A DNA stretch of 64,000 nt from Populus alba (Eukaryota; Streptophyta; Magnoliopsida; Malpighiales; Salicaceae): NCBI RefSeq assembly GCF_005239225.2, contig NC_133302.1, positions 15,595,991 through 15,659,990 on the forward strand, read 5' to 3'. Below are positions 36,600-47,604 of the stretch, one piece after another; the stretch's first letter is position 1, and the number at the start of each line of letters is the position of its first letter. Made by a program: the position numbers and the translations under genes. The notes beneath the pieces are model-generated. The model saw only the letters and a program-made list of their open reading frames with translations, was not told where the DNA came from and searched no databases.

Positions 36600-38280
36600 A
36601 ATATGCATGTATACTTACCTGAGAAATATAGGTCCCCTTTTCTTTGTAGGCTTGTCATCTTCTCAGAAGTTTGAGTCTCTAATAGTAAGCTTTTAGAGCT
36701 CTTTTTGCTCTTGCTTACTCGAGCCATATCATGTGATATTGACCTTTAGGAGGGTACAATATCAGCCAGTTTTGCCTTGCTTTTTTTCATAGAATGATAG
36801 AGCCAACCCTATTATATGTTTGTCAAATTGCCCCCTAATTTGATGATGTCTCCAAGTGTTCAATTTGGGTTTTCTTTGGGGATGAGGCTATGTGGAAGAA
36901 GATTTGGTTATTTACAAAGAGTTGCTTTCATGAAGGATTTTTGGAATTTCAAAGCTATTCCAAAGAAATCATTTCGATGTTTGTTCAAAACAAACTTGTT
37001 CTGAAAAATTCAAGCGATTCTTATGGATAGGTTTGCATGAGTGTTAAAAAATTTCTTTTGCTTTTGCTGAAGTGAAGTGATGTTTGATTGGTTAAAATGG
37101 TTCAAGCTTCAATATGAGGGTTTCAAAGAACCAGTTTTTGAAGCATTCATTTTGCTTGCATGAATAATGACTTGTTTCACATGGGAAAGCAAAGTCTACC
37201 AATCCAAATTGAATGGCTTTGATCAGAAAAGGCTTGATTGGGCACGTAACGTAGGCTTTAGCTCTAGGCTATGAACAAAAAGGATATTTAGGCTCAAAAA
37301 GTGTTTAAGGGGCTTCAAGACTAAGGATCACTAGTGCTTATATCCCCAATTTTTTTTTCATGAATTTCCAGACCTTGGAATTGATTTGTAAAATGGTCCA
37401 TGGTGCCCCCCAATGTTGGGCCTTTTCTTCTTTTGGTTTTGAACATCATTATATTAGTGATTTTTATGGCATGCTCAAATCTTTTTGGAACTCTTATATG
37501 CCCCCCAGCTTTGTTTGGGCATTTTTTTATCAATAAGGATTTCGTTTCATGCCCTCCAGTGTTGTTTGAGCACTTTTATCGTTTGAGGACTTTTTATGTC
37601 CCTCAAGGTTGTTTGGGCACTTTTAGTCATTATGGATATTTTTTTTTGCACTTGCCCCCTAGTGTAGGGTGTGATCCTAACCAATGTTTTTTTTTCAAGA
37701 AAAAGTTATTAGGCTCAAAAGGGGACTACAATGGATTTTTAGTATTGTGAAAGGATGATCAAAGATGACCTTTCTTCATTTCAAATGCAAGCACTTAAGG
37801 TTGGTAAGCTTTGCTTTCTTTTATGTGAATATGGAAAATGGTTTCACATTATCCATGCAGTCAAAACTCAGTTTTGAAGTTATCTCATGGCGTTTGGGTT
37901 GTCTTTCAGGTTTTTTAAGTGATGGATATCACTTGGATTTTCAGAACTTGTTTATTAGAACAAACACCAATTTGATTTTTGTTTTTGTATTAAAACTTTG
38001 ATTTCCTAAAAATCTTTGTGAAAACATGAGGTCCCCCTTTTTTTTTTTGGAGGGGGAAAAGAAAATACCAAAGAATTAGTGGTTTTATGAGTGAAAGGTG
38101 TGCTCAATGTGTTATTTGCAATGAAAATGAAGGCACATCATGAACACAGAAAAACACATGATCTTATTAACAAGAAAGACTCATTTGACAAAGAAAGTCT
38201 TGTGGCATTATAAGCCAAATTGCCAACAAGACTAAAATGGGTTAAAACAAACATGATCAAGCAAAAGGAAACTTTATCCT
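36600..38280. other. Non-coding internal region of retrotransposon
   Basis: No pol domain is recognisable on either strand. About 37390-37680 has four loose ~65-bp repeats of the type TGCCCCCCAGCTTTGTTTGG, GCATTTTT. The rest is unique AT-rich sequence. Confidence 0.6.
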
Positions 38281-39779
38281 CTATCCTCGAGGAGAGTGCA
38301 CATTGCCTTCTTCACACCTTGCTCTTGCCATCAGTGTTTCGAGGTTTTCGGAGCATTCCACCTCTAGTGCATTCACCGATCTAGTACCTGAAGCATGATT
38401 GGGTAGAGGATTCGAACTCACGTTTGGAGTTCCTTCGAGGGTGATCCATCCAGCTTTAATAAGATGTATAAGCCTCTTCTTAAAGGCACTGCAAGTATGA
38501 ATGTTGTGTCCCATGGCGCCAGCATGGTATTCATAAATGAGGTCGGGCTTGTACCAATTAGGGTAAGGTGTTGTAAAGGTGTCAAAGGTTCAGGAGCTAT
38601 ACGCCCAATGCTCAGTAGCTTTTGATACATCTCATTTAAGGGCAATGGTAATGAAGGTAGCTGTTTTTAGACTCTTTGATTTTTTGTTTGAGGCTCAGGT
38701 TTTCTAGCAAGAAAAGAAGAGTTGAAATTGATGTTGGTGATTTGGGGTGAAGATGATGGAGTGTGATAGTTTTGGAATGAGTTCTTCTTACCCTCAACAT
38801 GGCCAACCTCTTTCTTTTTACCTCCGAAGCCCCTTTTCTCCACAGGTGTAGAGATTTTACCACTATTTATTCCTTGTTCTAAGCGTTTAGCTACTGCTAC
38901 AACATCAGTAAATTGCTGGGCCGAACTACCCATCACATGCTTGTAGTATGGGTCCTTGAGCGTATTGGCAAACAGAGTGACCATCTCTTTATCTAGGAGC
39001 GGAGGATATACTTGAGCAGTTAGGTCTCTCCACATTTGAGCATATTCCCTTATGCTTTCATTGTCCCTTTTCTGTAGATTGGATAAACTGGTTCTATCAG
39101 GAGAAATGTACATATTGTACTTGTATTGCTTGACAAAAGCATCCACCAAGTCTTTCCATTTTTGGATCTTTATGTTGTTCAATCTCATGTACCAATTTAA
39201 TGCTGCCCCACTTAAGCTATCTTGGAAAAAGTGCATTAATAGTTTTTCATCATGTACCACTTCTACCATCTTATTGCAGTAAGATTTGAGATGAGTCATG
39301 GGGCATTGCGTTCTGGCATATTTGATGAATTCAGGAACACAGAACTTTTTCGGGACAACCACATTTGGGACCAGACACATTTCTGATGCTCGTACTGGAT
39401 CGTACAAGTCTACCCCTTCAATGGCTCTAATTCGAGCTTCCAACGCCACCATTTTATCTTGACCAATGCCATTAGACGACTTGGTCTTGTGGGACTCATT
39501 GGCAAATGGATTTATGACTGGAGGGGTAGGTGCTGATAGCATTGAGTGCATAAATGCTGGATTGTATGGAGGTTCTTGACCATGTTCACTCATTATTTCT
39601 TCGGGTTGAGTTGTTACCGGAGGTTAAACAAAAATAACTGGTCGGTTAGAAGGACCTTCACCAGAAGCATTTCTAAGTGTTTGCTCGAGTAAGCTAGTAA
39701 GGCGAGCCACGCTTTCTTTCAGAGACTCTAACTCTTTTTAGAAATGGGCGTCACGGTGAGCACGCTCTTCACCTTCCAT
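38281..39779 (-). pseudogene. Retrotransposon gag (Ty3-type), interrupted by stops and a frame change
   Basis: Start at 39779 (MEGEERAHRDAHF) with two in-frame stops before an open stretch from 39593. The retrotransposon gag domain is seen as VPEFIKYARTQCPMTHLKSY, FFQDSLSGAALNWYMRL, WKDLVDAFVKQYKYN and ESIREYAQMWRDLTAQVYPP. After a stop near 38667 and a frame change, the gag tail continues (GHNIHTCSAFKKRLIHLI, SNPLPNHASG), where many Ty3-type gags have a zinc-knuckle-like region. No protease, RT, RNase H or integrase follows. Gag forms the virus-like particle; this copy cannot be intact. Confidence 0.88.
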
Positions 39780-40255
39780 GTTTCTTGCTTGGAGTCAGGT
39801 GTTGTAGGCTCTTTGGGGACCTATATTTCAACCTGATGCATGTATGTATGTTATTTACAATGGATGGATGTATGTGTGTGGATGCATGTACATGCAAGGG
39901 AGTTCAAGCTCTAAAGGAAGGTTTTAGGTCATTATATGATGGGTAGGTTTTCGACCTGATCTTAAAAAGGTTTATGAACTGCCTAGTGACCACCTCACGT
40001 GAAGGCAACGTAGGGGTTTATAAAGAATGGTTGAGGCACAGTGTGACCGCCATTACCAAGTAAACACTCAGTTCATAGTTGGATGTTTCACGAATCTGAA
40101 CCCCGATTGAAAGTCATGAGGCAAACCGCTACTCCCCACTTAACCTATAATTGGGCTTTATTTGTATGCTAAAGTAATAAAAATACAAGCAAAAATTAAA
40201 GACCAACAAAAGGAAAAAAAATCAAACAATCAATGCTTAGTCCAACCAGACATGA

Positions 40256-40275
40256 CTTCCCTAGTGGAGTAGCCA
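40256..40275 (-). other. Primer-binding site of the retrotransposon
   Basis: Minus strand TGGCTACTCCACTAGGG begins three bases after the LTR end at 40279. Sites starting TGG pair with the CCA end of a tRNA. The sequence resembles arginine-tRNA-type sites of some Ty3 elements, but the tRNA assignment is from memory and uncertain. Confidence 0.6.
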
Positions 40276-40278
40276 TCC

Positions 40279-41826
40279 TGTTGCGGGGGCGTGCCGAGAG
40301 AGAGACTGCAGAAACGGGGCAGTGGAGGGCTGGTTTTTTGTTAAATTTGGACTCGATTTTCTCCCCCTTCAGATCATCAACGAAGCCTCTATTTATACGC
40401 GGTGGAAGAGGGTAATCTCGTCTACCCCGGGGTAAAATTTCAGCCATTGATTGAGTTTGTGAGGATCCCAATCGTTGGCTCAAAGTGTGCCTCTTGAGTT
40501 GTTCAATCTACAGAAAAAAGCTGCCCAAGTCGGACTATTTAGGCCGGTGTCGGCGCTGTCACGTTGCCATTCAAACCAAACTTTTCAGTTAGCATTGTAA
40601 AGAAACTGCAGGGGATCATTTGCGTGCAAGTTTGGTTAATTTTAGTGGACGTTTGGTGCATTAAATGCACCTGTAAGGTAGCTGCCTGGGCAGCATTCAC
40701 GGGTAAAATCGGGGAACATAATTAACAGTTCCAGACGACGTGTCGCCTGTTTTTTTTAATAAACAAAATGGCGCCGTTTCTGGTTAAATTAGGGATTTAT
40801 ACTGATTTTCAATTTAGTCCTCAATCTTTCAATAACTTTCAATTGAACCCTTAATTGACCATAAACTTCTGATTTAATGCAATTAAGCCCCTGATGAACT
40901 TCAATTGGAACCCTGAAGTTACGCGCCTTATACAATATGGTCCTTGGTCTTGGAAATTGCCAATTTAACCCCTAATTGACCATTAAACTTTCAATTTCTT
41001 CAATTTCACCCCTGGTTTTTGTCAATTGAACCCCTATAGTTTTCCGCCAGTTGCAGATTGGTCCATGGTCTCAGATTTCTTCAATTTAACCCCTAATTGA
41101 CCCCAAAACTTCATTTTTCTTGCAATTTGGCCCCTGATTTCAATCAATTAGCTTGGTAAAAATTAAATTTGGTATTTTAAAATTCCAATCTTCTCAATTA
41201 AGCCTAAATTAGGCTCCCAAACTTAATTTGTTTTTACCAATTAAGCCCCAAATAAAATTAATTTGACCCATTTAAAGTATAATTAAGTCCTTGCACTTAG
41301 TTAAATCCTTTAATTGGACGCAAATTAATTCTTAAACATAATTAAAAATTCAATTTTGGCCCATGATTAAATCAAATTGGCCTATTAAAAATTTAATTAT
41401 GTCCTTGGACTTAATTTTTCACTAATTAAACCCAAAATAAAATTAATTTGACCCATTTAAAGTGTAATTAAATCCTTGCACTTAATTAAATCCTCTAATT
41501 GCACCCAAATTAATTTTTAAACATAATTAAAAATTCAATTTAACCCATGATTAAATCAAATTGGCGTATTAAAAATTTAATTATGTCATTGGACTTAATG
41601 TTTATGTAAATTCGTCCAATAATCATTTAATTTGACCTTGAATTTGCATTGTTTTCTCCTTTTTTGGGCATAATGGGGTACAATTAGGCCTTGAATTTTC
41701 TTCAAAAAATTACAGATTGATTCCCCGGCCGACTTTCTCCATATTGCCAGCCTTTATTTTATTTTTTGATTTTTATTTTGAAAAAGAAGTTATTTTTGGG
41801 GAATAACCTAGAATTGGATTATGACA
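40279..41826 (-). repeat. Retrotransposon LTR (upstream, 5' LTR in element orientation)
   Basis: 1548 bp, ending ATGACA on the plus strand next to the AAGAT target duplication. It carries the minus-strand TATA box at 40390-40397. Compared with the partner LTR it has many scattered substitutions and lacks part of the GA-rich stretch. Confidence 0.92.
40390..40397 (-). promoter_or_regulatory. TATA box of the retrotransposon promoter
   Basis: Minus strand GCGTATAAATAGAGG, a perfect TATAAATA match about 110 bp before the inner end of the upstream LTR. It is conserved in the other LTR and oriented towards gag. Confidence 0.65.
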
Positions 41827-42117
41827 AAGATGATGATATCCATATTGAAGATTGCGATGAAGGTGATGACTATTCAATTGACGACAAAGGAGAAGAAAAT
41901 TCTAACTAAGTATCTGAATGAAGCCCTATGTAAAACATTTTTTTTCATGTAATATATATTATGGATGATATATTTTGTAACATGAAATATTTATTATATA
42001 AGTTTATGTATTGTTTAAGCACTGTTGTTATTGTTTTGTGTGATGGACAATTTATCATTTAAGTGTTTACAGGAAGGTAAATAGGCAATACAAATATAAT
42101 CTTTCTTGTACAATGTA

Positions 42118-42640
42118 CTATCACTGACGTCCATACCGATGGAATTTCATAGAGAGTTGAAAAATAATTACTTGAAATGCCACAAATATCGACAACTTTG
42201 CAGACGGAATACCATCCGTTGGCATTTCACTGAAAGTTGAAAAAGAATTACTTGAAATGCCACGATTATCGACTACTTTGCAAATGGACTACCGTTCGTC
42301 GGCATTTCATAGACAGTTGAAAAATAATCACCGCAAATGCCACTATCACCGACGACTTTGCTGACAGAAAAATTCCATCAGTATGTTGTTGGTGGGTCAA
42401 TATTACCGATAAAATCACTGATGGACTGTGTGAATTCCAAAGGGCGGTGCATTAAATGCATCACTGATCGCGTCAGGTTGCCTACGGAATTACCGATGGA
42501 CCACAAAAAATATGGAGAGTAATTAAAAATGTTGGTGTGAAATTCAAAATTTACTGACGGATTTTCAAAACTTCACTAACAGAATAATTTAAAATAATAT
42601 TTTTTTTATTTTCGTTGGTGAATCTGTTGGTAAAACTGCT
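42118..42640. repeat. CACTA internal motif array between the two transposon genes
   Basis: Imperfect ~85-bp repeats with GAAATGCCAC, GACTTTGC and CCGTTGGCATTTCA, then scattered CCGACGG-like motifs. Counterpart of the 82-bp array at 279-690. It lies between the transposase stop (41909) and the TNPA-like gene. Confidence 0.75.
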
Positions 42641-43419
42641 TTATAAATCTCAGCGATCGCCCCTTTAGTTCATTTTTTCATCTCCTCCATTCTTCACCTT
42701 TCACTTTCCAATATTTTCCTCTCATTTCTTCAAGGCTTTTATCTTTAACAAGTTTTCTTCTGAATTCTCATTAAATTAAAAGGTACGTGTTTCCTCTATT
42801 CCATTTTACTTTAAGGATTTTTTTTGTTTTAGCTATTTTTTTTTGTTATGTTTTTTGTTTTGGTGTATTTTTATAATGTAGATAAAGTCTTGGAATAAAC
42901 ACATTATTTCATTACTAAAGTCTATAGTTTTTTAAAAAACATTTATTGAATATATTTTATTGTTGTATTGGCATAATAATTGAATAATTTGTTGAATTGT
43001 AATTGTTAATGTTGAATTTACCTTAGAATTAGAAATTGAATATGTTGGAATAATTAGTAATTTTACTCTATTATTGCATGATTTGTGTTTAATTATTTCG
43101 ATTGATTTTAATTTGTTAGTCTAGATTTTTTTTGAATTTATTTAATAAATTTTATTGTTTGTATTTACATAATGATTGAATAATTTGTTGAATTATAATT
43201 GTTAATGTTGAATTTACCTTGTAATTAGTGTGGATGTTATTTGTATAGATATTATGTTATATACAATATTAGTATAGATTGGGTCATTGGTTGTGGTTAT
43301 TGTCAATATTTGCAGGTTTGTGGATTTGGGTAGTACCCAGTATAAGGGAGGTGTTGTTATATATATATTTTTTTAACATTCAAATTTAATTATATAATTA
43401 TTCGTATAAAATTATATAG

Positions 43420-45400
43420 ATGCGTAGAATAAAATCCAAAGCCCGTCGCTCACGTATGATCACAGCTAGTTCTTCTAGTAGCGAGGATTATATATCCTTA
43501 GGTGCCTCTCATGAAGAGGCACCTATGCCATTTACGCCATCAACCGATGCTGCTTCTTCCATTACTGGTTCACAGTGCAGAGGTGGTGTGCTTTTGCTGT
43601 GGAATCAATTCACCCGTAAGTATGAGGCATAGTGGAAGGACGACCTTTCAATATAAATTTGTTAAGGTTTTAGTTTTTTTTTTTTAAAAAAAATTATAAC
43701 ATAATTTATGAACAACTAATCACTATTTCATTAATTTAATTTATTTTCAGGTTCACAAACATTAAGGCCACCAGAAATAATATCATTGACGTTTAAATTG
43801 TCGATGGAGATTCCATTATTTCAATGGAGTCAAATATCCAGATATCATAAATGGACACATCAAATCAATGCATGGTTTGACAGATTTGAGGTTGATGTTA
43901 ATTAATAATTTCCAACTTATTTCTAATAAATTATTAATATAATTGTAAAAAATTATTATTTTTATTTATACACAAGACAAATTCGACTGGGACAGTGCGT
44001 ATGACATTGTTGTGAGAATGGTGTGGGGAAATCACACGGCAACAAGATAACATTGAAAACAATACAACATTTTTTTAGAAAAAAAAATTATGTTTCAAAA
44101 TTTAATTTCTCGCTATGGAAGTAGGTTGCGTAATTTTTGATATGAAGCATAAAAATAGGAAGAAAAAAAAACCATGAGAGATAATGGTTTGCCTTTTACT
44201 TGTAGAGGACGTCTTGGATCTGTTGATTATGTTATGGTCGAAGTCCTACTCATAGCAACTTAGTGGAATTGGGAGAAGCTGTAGGTATTATTACGGGTCA
44301 ATCCATTGGAGAGTCGGGTAATAAACTAACATTAAGAACGTTTCATACCGGCGAAGTATTCACAGGGGGTACTGTCGAACCTGTACGAGCCCCCTCTAAT
44401 GGAAAAATGATATTTAATAAGGGCTTGGTTCATCCCACACATACACATCATGGGCATCATGCTTTTCTCTGTTCTATGGACTTATATGTAACTATTGAGA
44501 GTCAGAGGCTGTAATGATGTGGCGGTTTAGAGGGATTTCAAACCGATATACATCCCGGCATATATATGGTTGTGCTATCTTGAGCACATGACATCTGAGT
44601 GGTACACACAACACTCACAGTCCGGTACTAGTAATCGGAAGTGACCAATTCATGGCTCGGTGACAACAGACACTGGCGGCTCCGTTCCGTTTGCTACACA
44701 TGCGAAACAAATGGTAATATTAATTTAAATAAAATATATTGTTAAATTAATTTGTTGTTAATTATATTTTTTCATTATAGGCTATGTTTCTTGGACGTGA
44801 GCCGAGTCAGATGGAGTTGTTTGTTGAGATGCACGTGTGGAGTTAAGACCACCGAAAGGAGGCGCAATAGTTCGTTGACAACCGTGCTCAACACTTTATG
44901 GTATGTTGTTCAACCATTTTATTTTGTAAGTTATTATTTTTATTGAATTGAATATGATGATTACTTTTTTCATTTTCAAGAGACGTATAATAGCCGGTTG
45001 AGGGAGAGATATAGGGATGATCCTTCGACCCATCCAGAATTTGATCCGGATTTATGGATGGAGGTTGGATCGTCTGGTGGACCCGATAAAAATCAGGTTT
45101 ACAGGATCTCCAACATTACAGCCGAGAACTTGCAGGATGTTCGTAGTGTCTCAATCGTTGGGAGCTCCTAATCAATATCAAGCACCCGATCTAAGGAGTT
45201 CATGGTTTTAAAGCAACATAAAACTCATCTCACCGAGAAATACGAGGAACTCTCAGCGAATTATGAATAACTTCACCAAATGATCATGAACATCATCACA
45301 TCACAGAGTCGTGATCCATCTGTGCCTCCTCTTTTTTTGCCGTATATCAACCAGCCTCCTCCTCCTCCTCCAGCTCCACCATTATGTTAATTTATAATGA
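43420..45400 (+). pseudogene. TNPA-like second gene of CACTA (plant transposase, Ptta/En/Spm family), broken
   Basis: First exon 43420-43632 starts MRRIKSKARRSRMITASSSS (basic and Ser-rich). Later fragments read KFDWDSAYDIVV (about 43978), SEWYTQHSQSGTSNR and SQMELFVEMH (44600-44840), DPSTHPEFDPDLWM-type and DKNQVY (about 45025-45100), and a coiled-coil HLTEKYEELS with a Pro-rich end near 45370. These are hallmarks of the Ptta/En/Spm family, the protein that in En/Spm binds subterminal motifs. Frame changes, stops and an inserted plastid fragment (44192-44515) destroy it. A second copy of its 3' part follows at 45929. Confidence 0.8.
44192..44515 (+). pseudogene. rpoC2: Plastid rpoC2 fragment (NUPT) inside the CACTA element
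   Basis: From CCTTTTACTTGTAG to about GTAACTATTGAGAGTC the sequence matches plastid rpoC2, the beta'' subunit of plastid RNA polymerase: [41 protein letters not shown] and [16 protein letters not shown] are recognisable. Substitutions, including an in-frame stop upstream, show it is an old non-functional insert. It interrupts the TNPA-like gene, so plastid DNA entered the transposon. Transfer via mitochondrial DNA cannot be excluded. Confidence 0.9.
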
Positions 45401-47128
45401 ATATTATTTAACTTTATTTTTTGATGTTTAATACAAATTTTATTTGTATAATTGGTTTTTTTTACTATTAATTTATATAATTTTATATTATGTATTCTAA
45501 ATAATGTTTTTAAAAAATATTTAAAAAATACGCACTGAGGGTTTTACCGACGGAATGCATCTGTCGGCATTTGACAGAGAGCGGGGAACTGTCAGTTTTA
45601 GTGATGAATTTATTGACGAAATCAATCTGGCGACATTTCACAGCAGCTTGGTGCAAATTTTGCAATCACCGACGAGTTTATTGATGGAAATAGTTTGTCG
45701 GTATTGCATACACTCACCGACGGAATAAATCCATTGGTATATTTCAAGCGGGATCTTTTTTTTTGGTGCGTAATTTCCGTCTATAAAACCATTGGCAAAG
45801 TTTTTTTTTACCAACCACATTAGTGACGGAATGAGGTGTTACCGATGAAAGGAAAGCCAACGGATGGTTTTTGTCAGTGATGTCGTCGGTAATAAAATTA
45901 CCGACATACAATGAATCACATACCGACATGAGCCGAGATAGATGGAGTTGTTTATTGAGACGCACGTGCGGAGTCAGGACCACCGAAAGGAGGCGCAACA
46001 GTTCGTTGACAATCGTGCTCAACACTTTGTGGTATGTTTGTTCAACCCTTTTATTTTGTAAGTTATTATTTTTATTGAATTGAATATGATGATTACTTTT
46101 TTCATTTTTAGGAGACCTATAATAGCCGGTTGAGGGAGAGATATGGGGACAATCATTCAACCCATCCAGAATTCGATCCGGATTTGTGGATGGAGGTTGG
46201 ATTTTCTGGTGGACCCGATAAAAATCAGGTTTACGGGATCTCCAACATTACAGCCGAGAACTTGCGAGAGGCCTGTAGTGTCTCAATCGTTGGGAGCTCC
46301 CAATCAGTATCAAGCACCACATCTAAGAAGTTCGTGACTTTGAAACAACACACGGCTCATCTCACCAAGAAATACGAGGAACTCTCGACGAATTATGAAC
46401 AACTTCACCAAATGGTCATGAATATGACATCACAGAGTGGTAATCCATCTGCGCCTACTCTTTTTTAGCCATATATCAACCAGCCTCCTCCTCTTCCTCC
46501 TCCTCTAGCTCCACCATTATGTTAATTTGTAATGAATATTATTTAATTTTAATAGTTAATTTAATTTTTTTTTTTGAAACACATTCAGTTTGTAATGAAT
46601 ATTATTTAACTTTATTTTTTTATGTTTAATAAAAATTTTTATTTGCATAATAGCTTTTTTTACTATTAATTTATATAATTTTATATTATGTATTCTAAAT
46701 AATGTTTTTAAAAAACATTTAAAAAAATACGCACTGAGGGTTTTACCGATGGAATGCATCTGTCGGCATTTGACAGAGAGCGGGGAACTGTCAATCTTAG
46801 TGATGAATTTATCGACGAAATCAATCCGGCGACATTTCACAGCAGCTTGGTGCAAATTTTGCAATCATCGACGAGTTTATCGACGGAAATAGTTTGTCGG
46901 TATTGCACACACTCACCAACGGAATAAATCCATCGGTATATTTCAAGCGGGATCTTTTTTTTTTGGTGCGCAATTTCCGTCTGTAAAACCATTGGCAATG
47001 TTTTTTTTTTACCAACCACGTTAGTGACGAAATGAGGTATTACTGATGAAAGGAAAGCCAACGAATGGTTTTTGTCAGTGATGTTGTCGGTAATAAAATT
47101 ACCGATGAACTATGAATCACATACCGAC
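44794..47128. repeat. ~1.13-kb tandem duplication at the 3' end of CACTA
   Basis: 44794-45924 and 45925-47128 are direct copies. Both begin near GAC(G/A)TGAGCCGAG and end in AATCACATACCGAC, so the junction coincides with an ACCGAC motif. The second copy carries about 70 extra bases near 46550. It duplicates the 3' half of the TNPA-like gene and the subterminal motif region. Confidence 0.88.
45929..46467 (+). pseudogene. Second copy of the TNPA-like gene 3' part
   Basis: Exon remnants include FDPDLWMEVGFSGGPDKNQV and HLTKKYEELSTNYEQLHQMV, which has a heptad-like pattern suggesting a coiled coil, and end at 46467. It has a longer open frame (46130-46468) than the first copy. No start or DNA-binding part, so a duplicated fragment. 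Confidence 0.75.
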
Positions 47129-47474
47129 AGAATATTTCCGTCAGTAAAATTGTGAAATCTTGTAGTGTTTTGCTTGCCATGACCTCTAGAAACATCAAAA
47201 ATGTTTATTTATTTTATTATTCTACAATGTGTGAAGTTTTTTATTCGTACTATCTAACCAAACAATTTCCAAGTGCATAATATCATATTTCTCATTGTTT
47301 TTTTTTTCATATACTTATTATTGTGATTTCCGTGGTTAATTTACCATCAGTCTGTCCAAGTTCTTTTAGGATTTAAAAGGGAGGCCTTCCTTTCCTTGCA
47401 TATTTTCCGTTTACAACTAGTAATACAAAAAAATTCATCAGTAATTTGTTGCACCGACCTGACCCTCTTTCTCT

Positions 47475-47481
47475 TATAAAT
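47475..47481 (+). promoter_or_regulatory. TATA box of NAC copy 1
   Basis: TATAAAT in the context CTCTTATAAATTAC, 99 bp upstream of the NAC start codon. The same sequence is at 50430-50436 before NAC copy 2. Confidence 0.55.
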
Positions 47482-47502
47482 TACTAGTAGCAGTATAGCA
47501 GC

Positions 47503-47604
47503 ATGGATTATTCTTCTTCTGCTCTCAGATTGGCTTTCTCCCGCGCGCTGCTATCTTCTGTTTCTTTCCGGAATCGATCATGTCTCTTGCTAATATTGCT
47601 GTAG
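47503..47604 (+). promoter_or_regulatory. Overlapping upstream ORF in the NAC leader
   Basis: An ATG at 47503 opens a 33-codon frame (MDYSSSALRLAF...) that runs past the NAC start at 47580 and stops at 47602-47604. If the transcript starts at the TATA box (47475-47481), this ATG is only about 0-5 bases from the cap and may be skipped. If transcription starts further upstream, it could repress NAC translation. Conserved in NAC copy 2. Confidence 0.4.

Larger units (their letters stand above)
33321..41826 (-). mobile_element. Ty3-type LTR retrotransposon, gag only, inserted in CACTA transposase
   Basis: 8506 bp flanked by AAGAT (33316-33320 and 41827-41831), with LTRs at 33321-34890 and 40279-41826. 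On the minus strand the LTR runs from TGTCATAA... to ...CAACA or CGACA. A primer-binding-like TGGCTACTCCACTAGGG follows the upstream LTR after three bases, and a purine tract AAAGAGGGGGC precedes the downstream LTR. Only a damaged gag is visible; where pol should be there are tandem arrays and non-coding DNA. It is therefore a non-autonomous (LARD-like) member. The LTRs differ visibly by substitutions and small indels, so it is not recent. Confidence 0.93.
28343..47167 (+). mobile_element. CACTA (En/Spm-like) transposon, 18.8 kb with nested insertions
   Basis: The left end is CACCACCTGAAATTTGC at 28343; the right end, read inward, is CACTACAAGATTTCACAA at 47167. Both are flanked by TTT (28340-28342 and 47168-47170), the expected 3-bp target duplication. 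The paralogous NAC-copy-2 locus has the uninterrupted sequence GATTTTGCTC at 50121-50130, which fixes the boundaries. Order inside: subterminal motifs, broken TNP2-type transposase, retrotransposon insert, motif array (42118-42640), broken TNPA-like gene with a plastid fragment, a 1.1-kb duplication, right terminus. Heavily mutated and non-autonomous. Confidence 0.93.

Noticed and set aside
44263..44514. Possibility of a functional RNA polymerase gene
   Set aside because: Only a short internal part of plastid rpoC2 is present, with an upstream stop; an organellar DNA insert.
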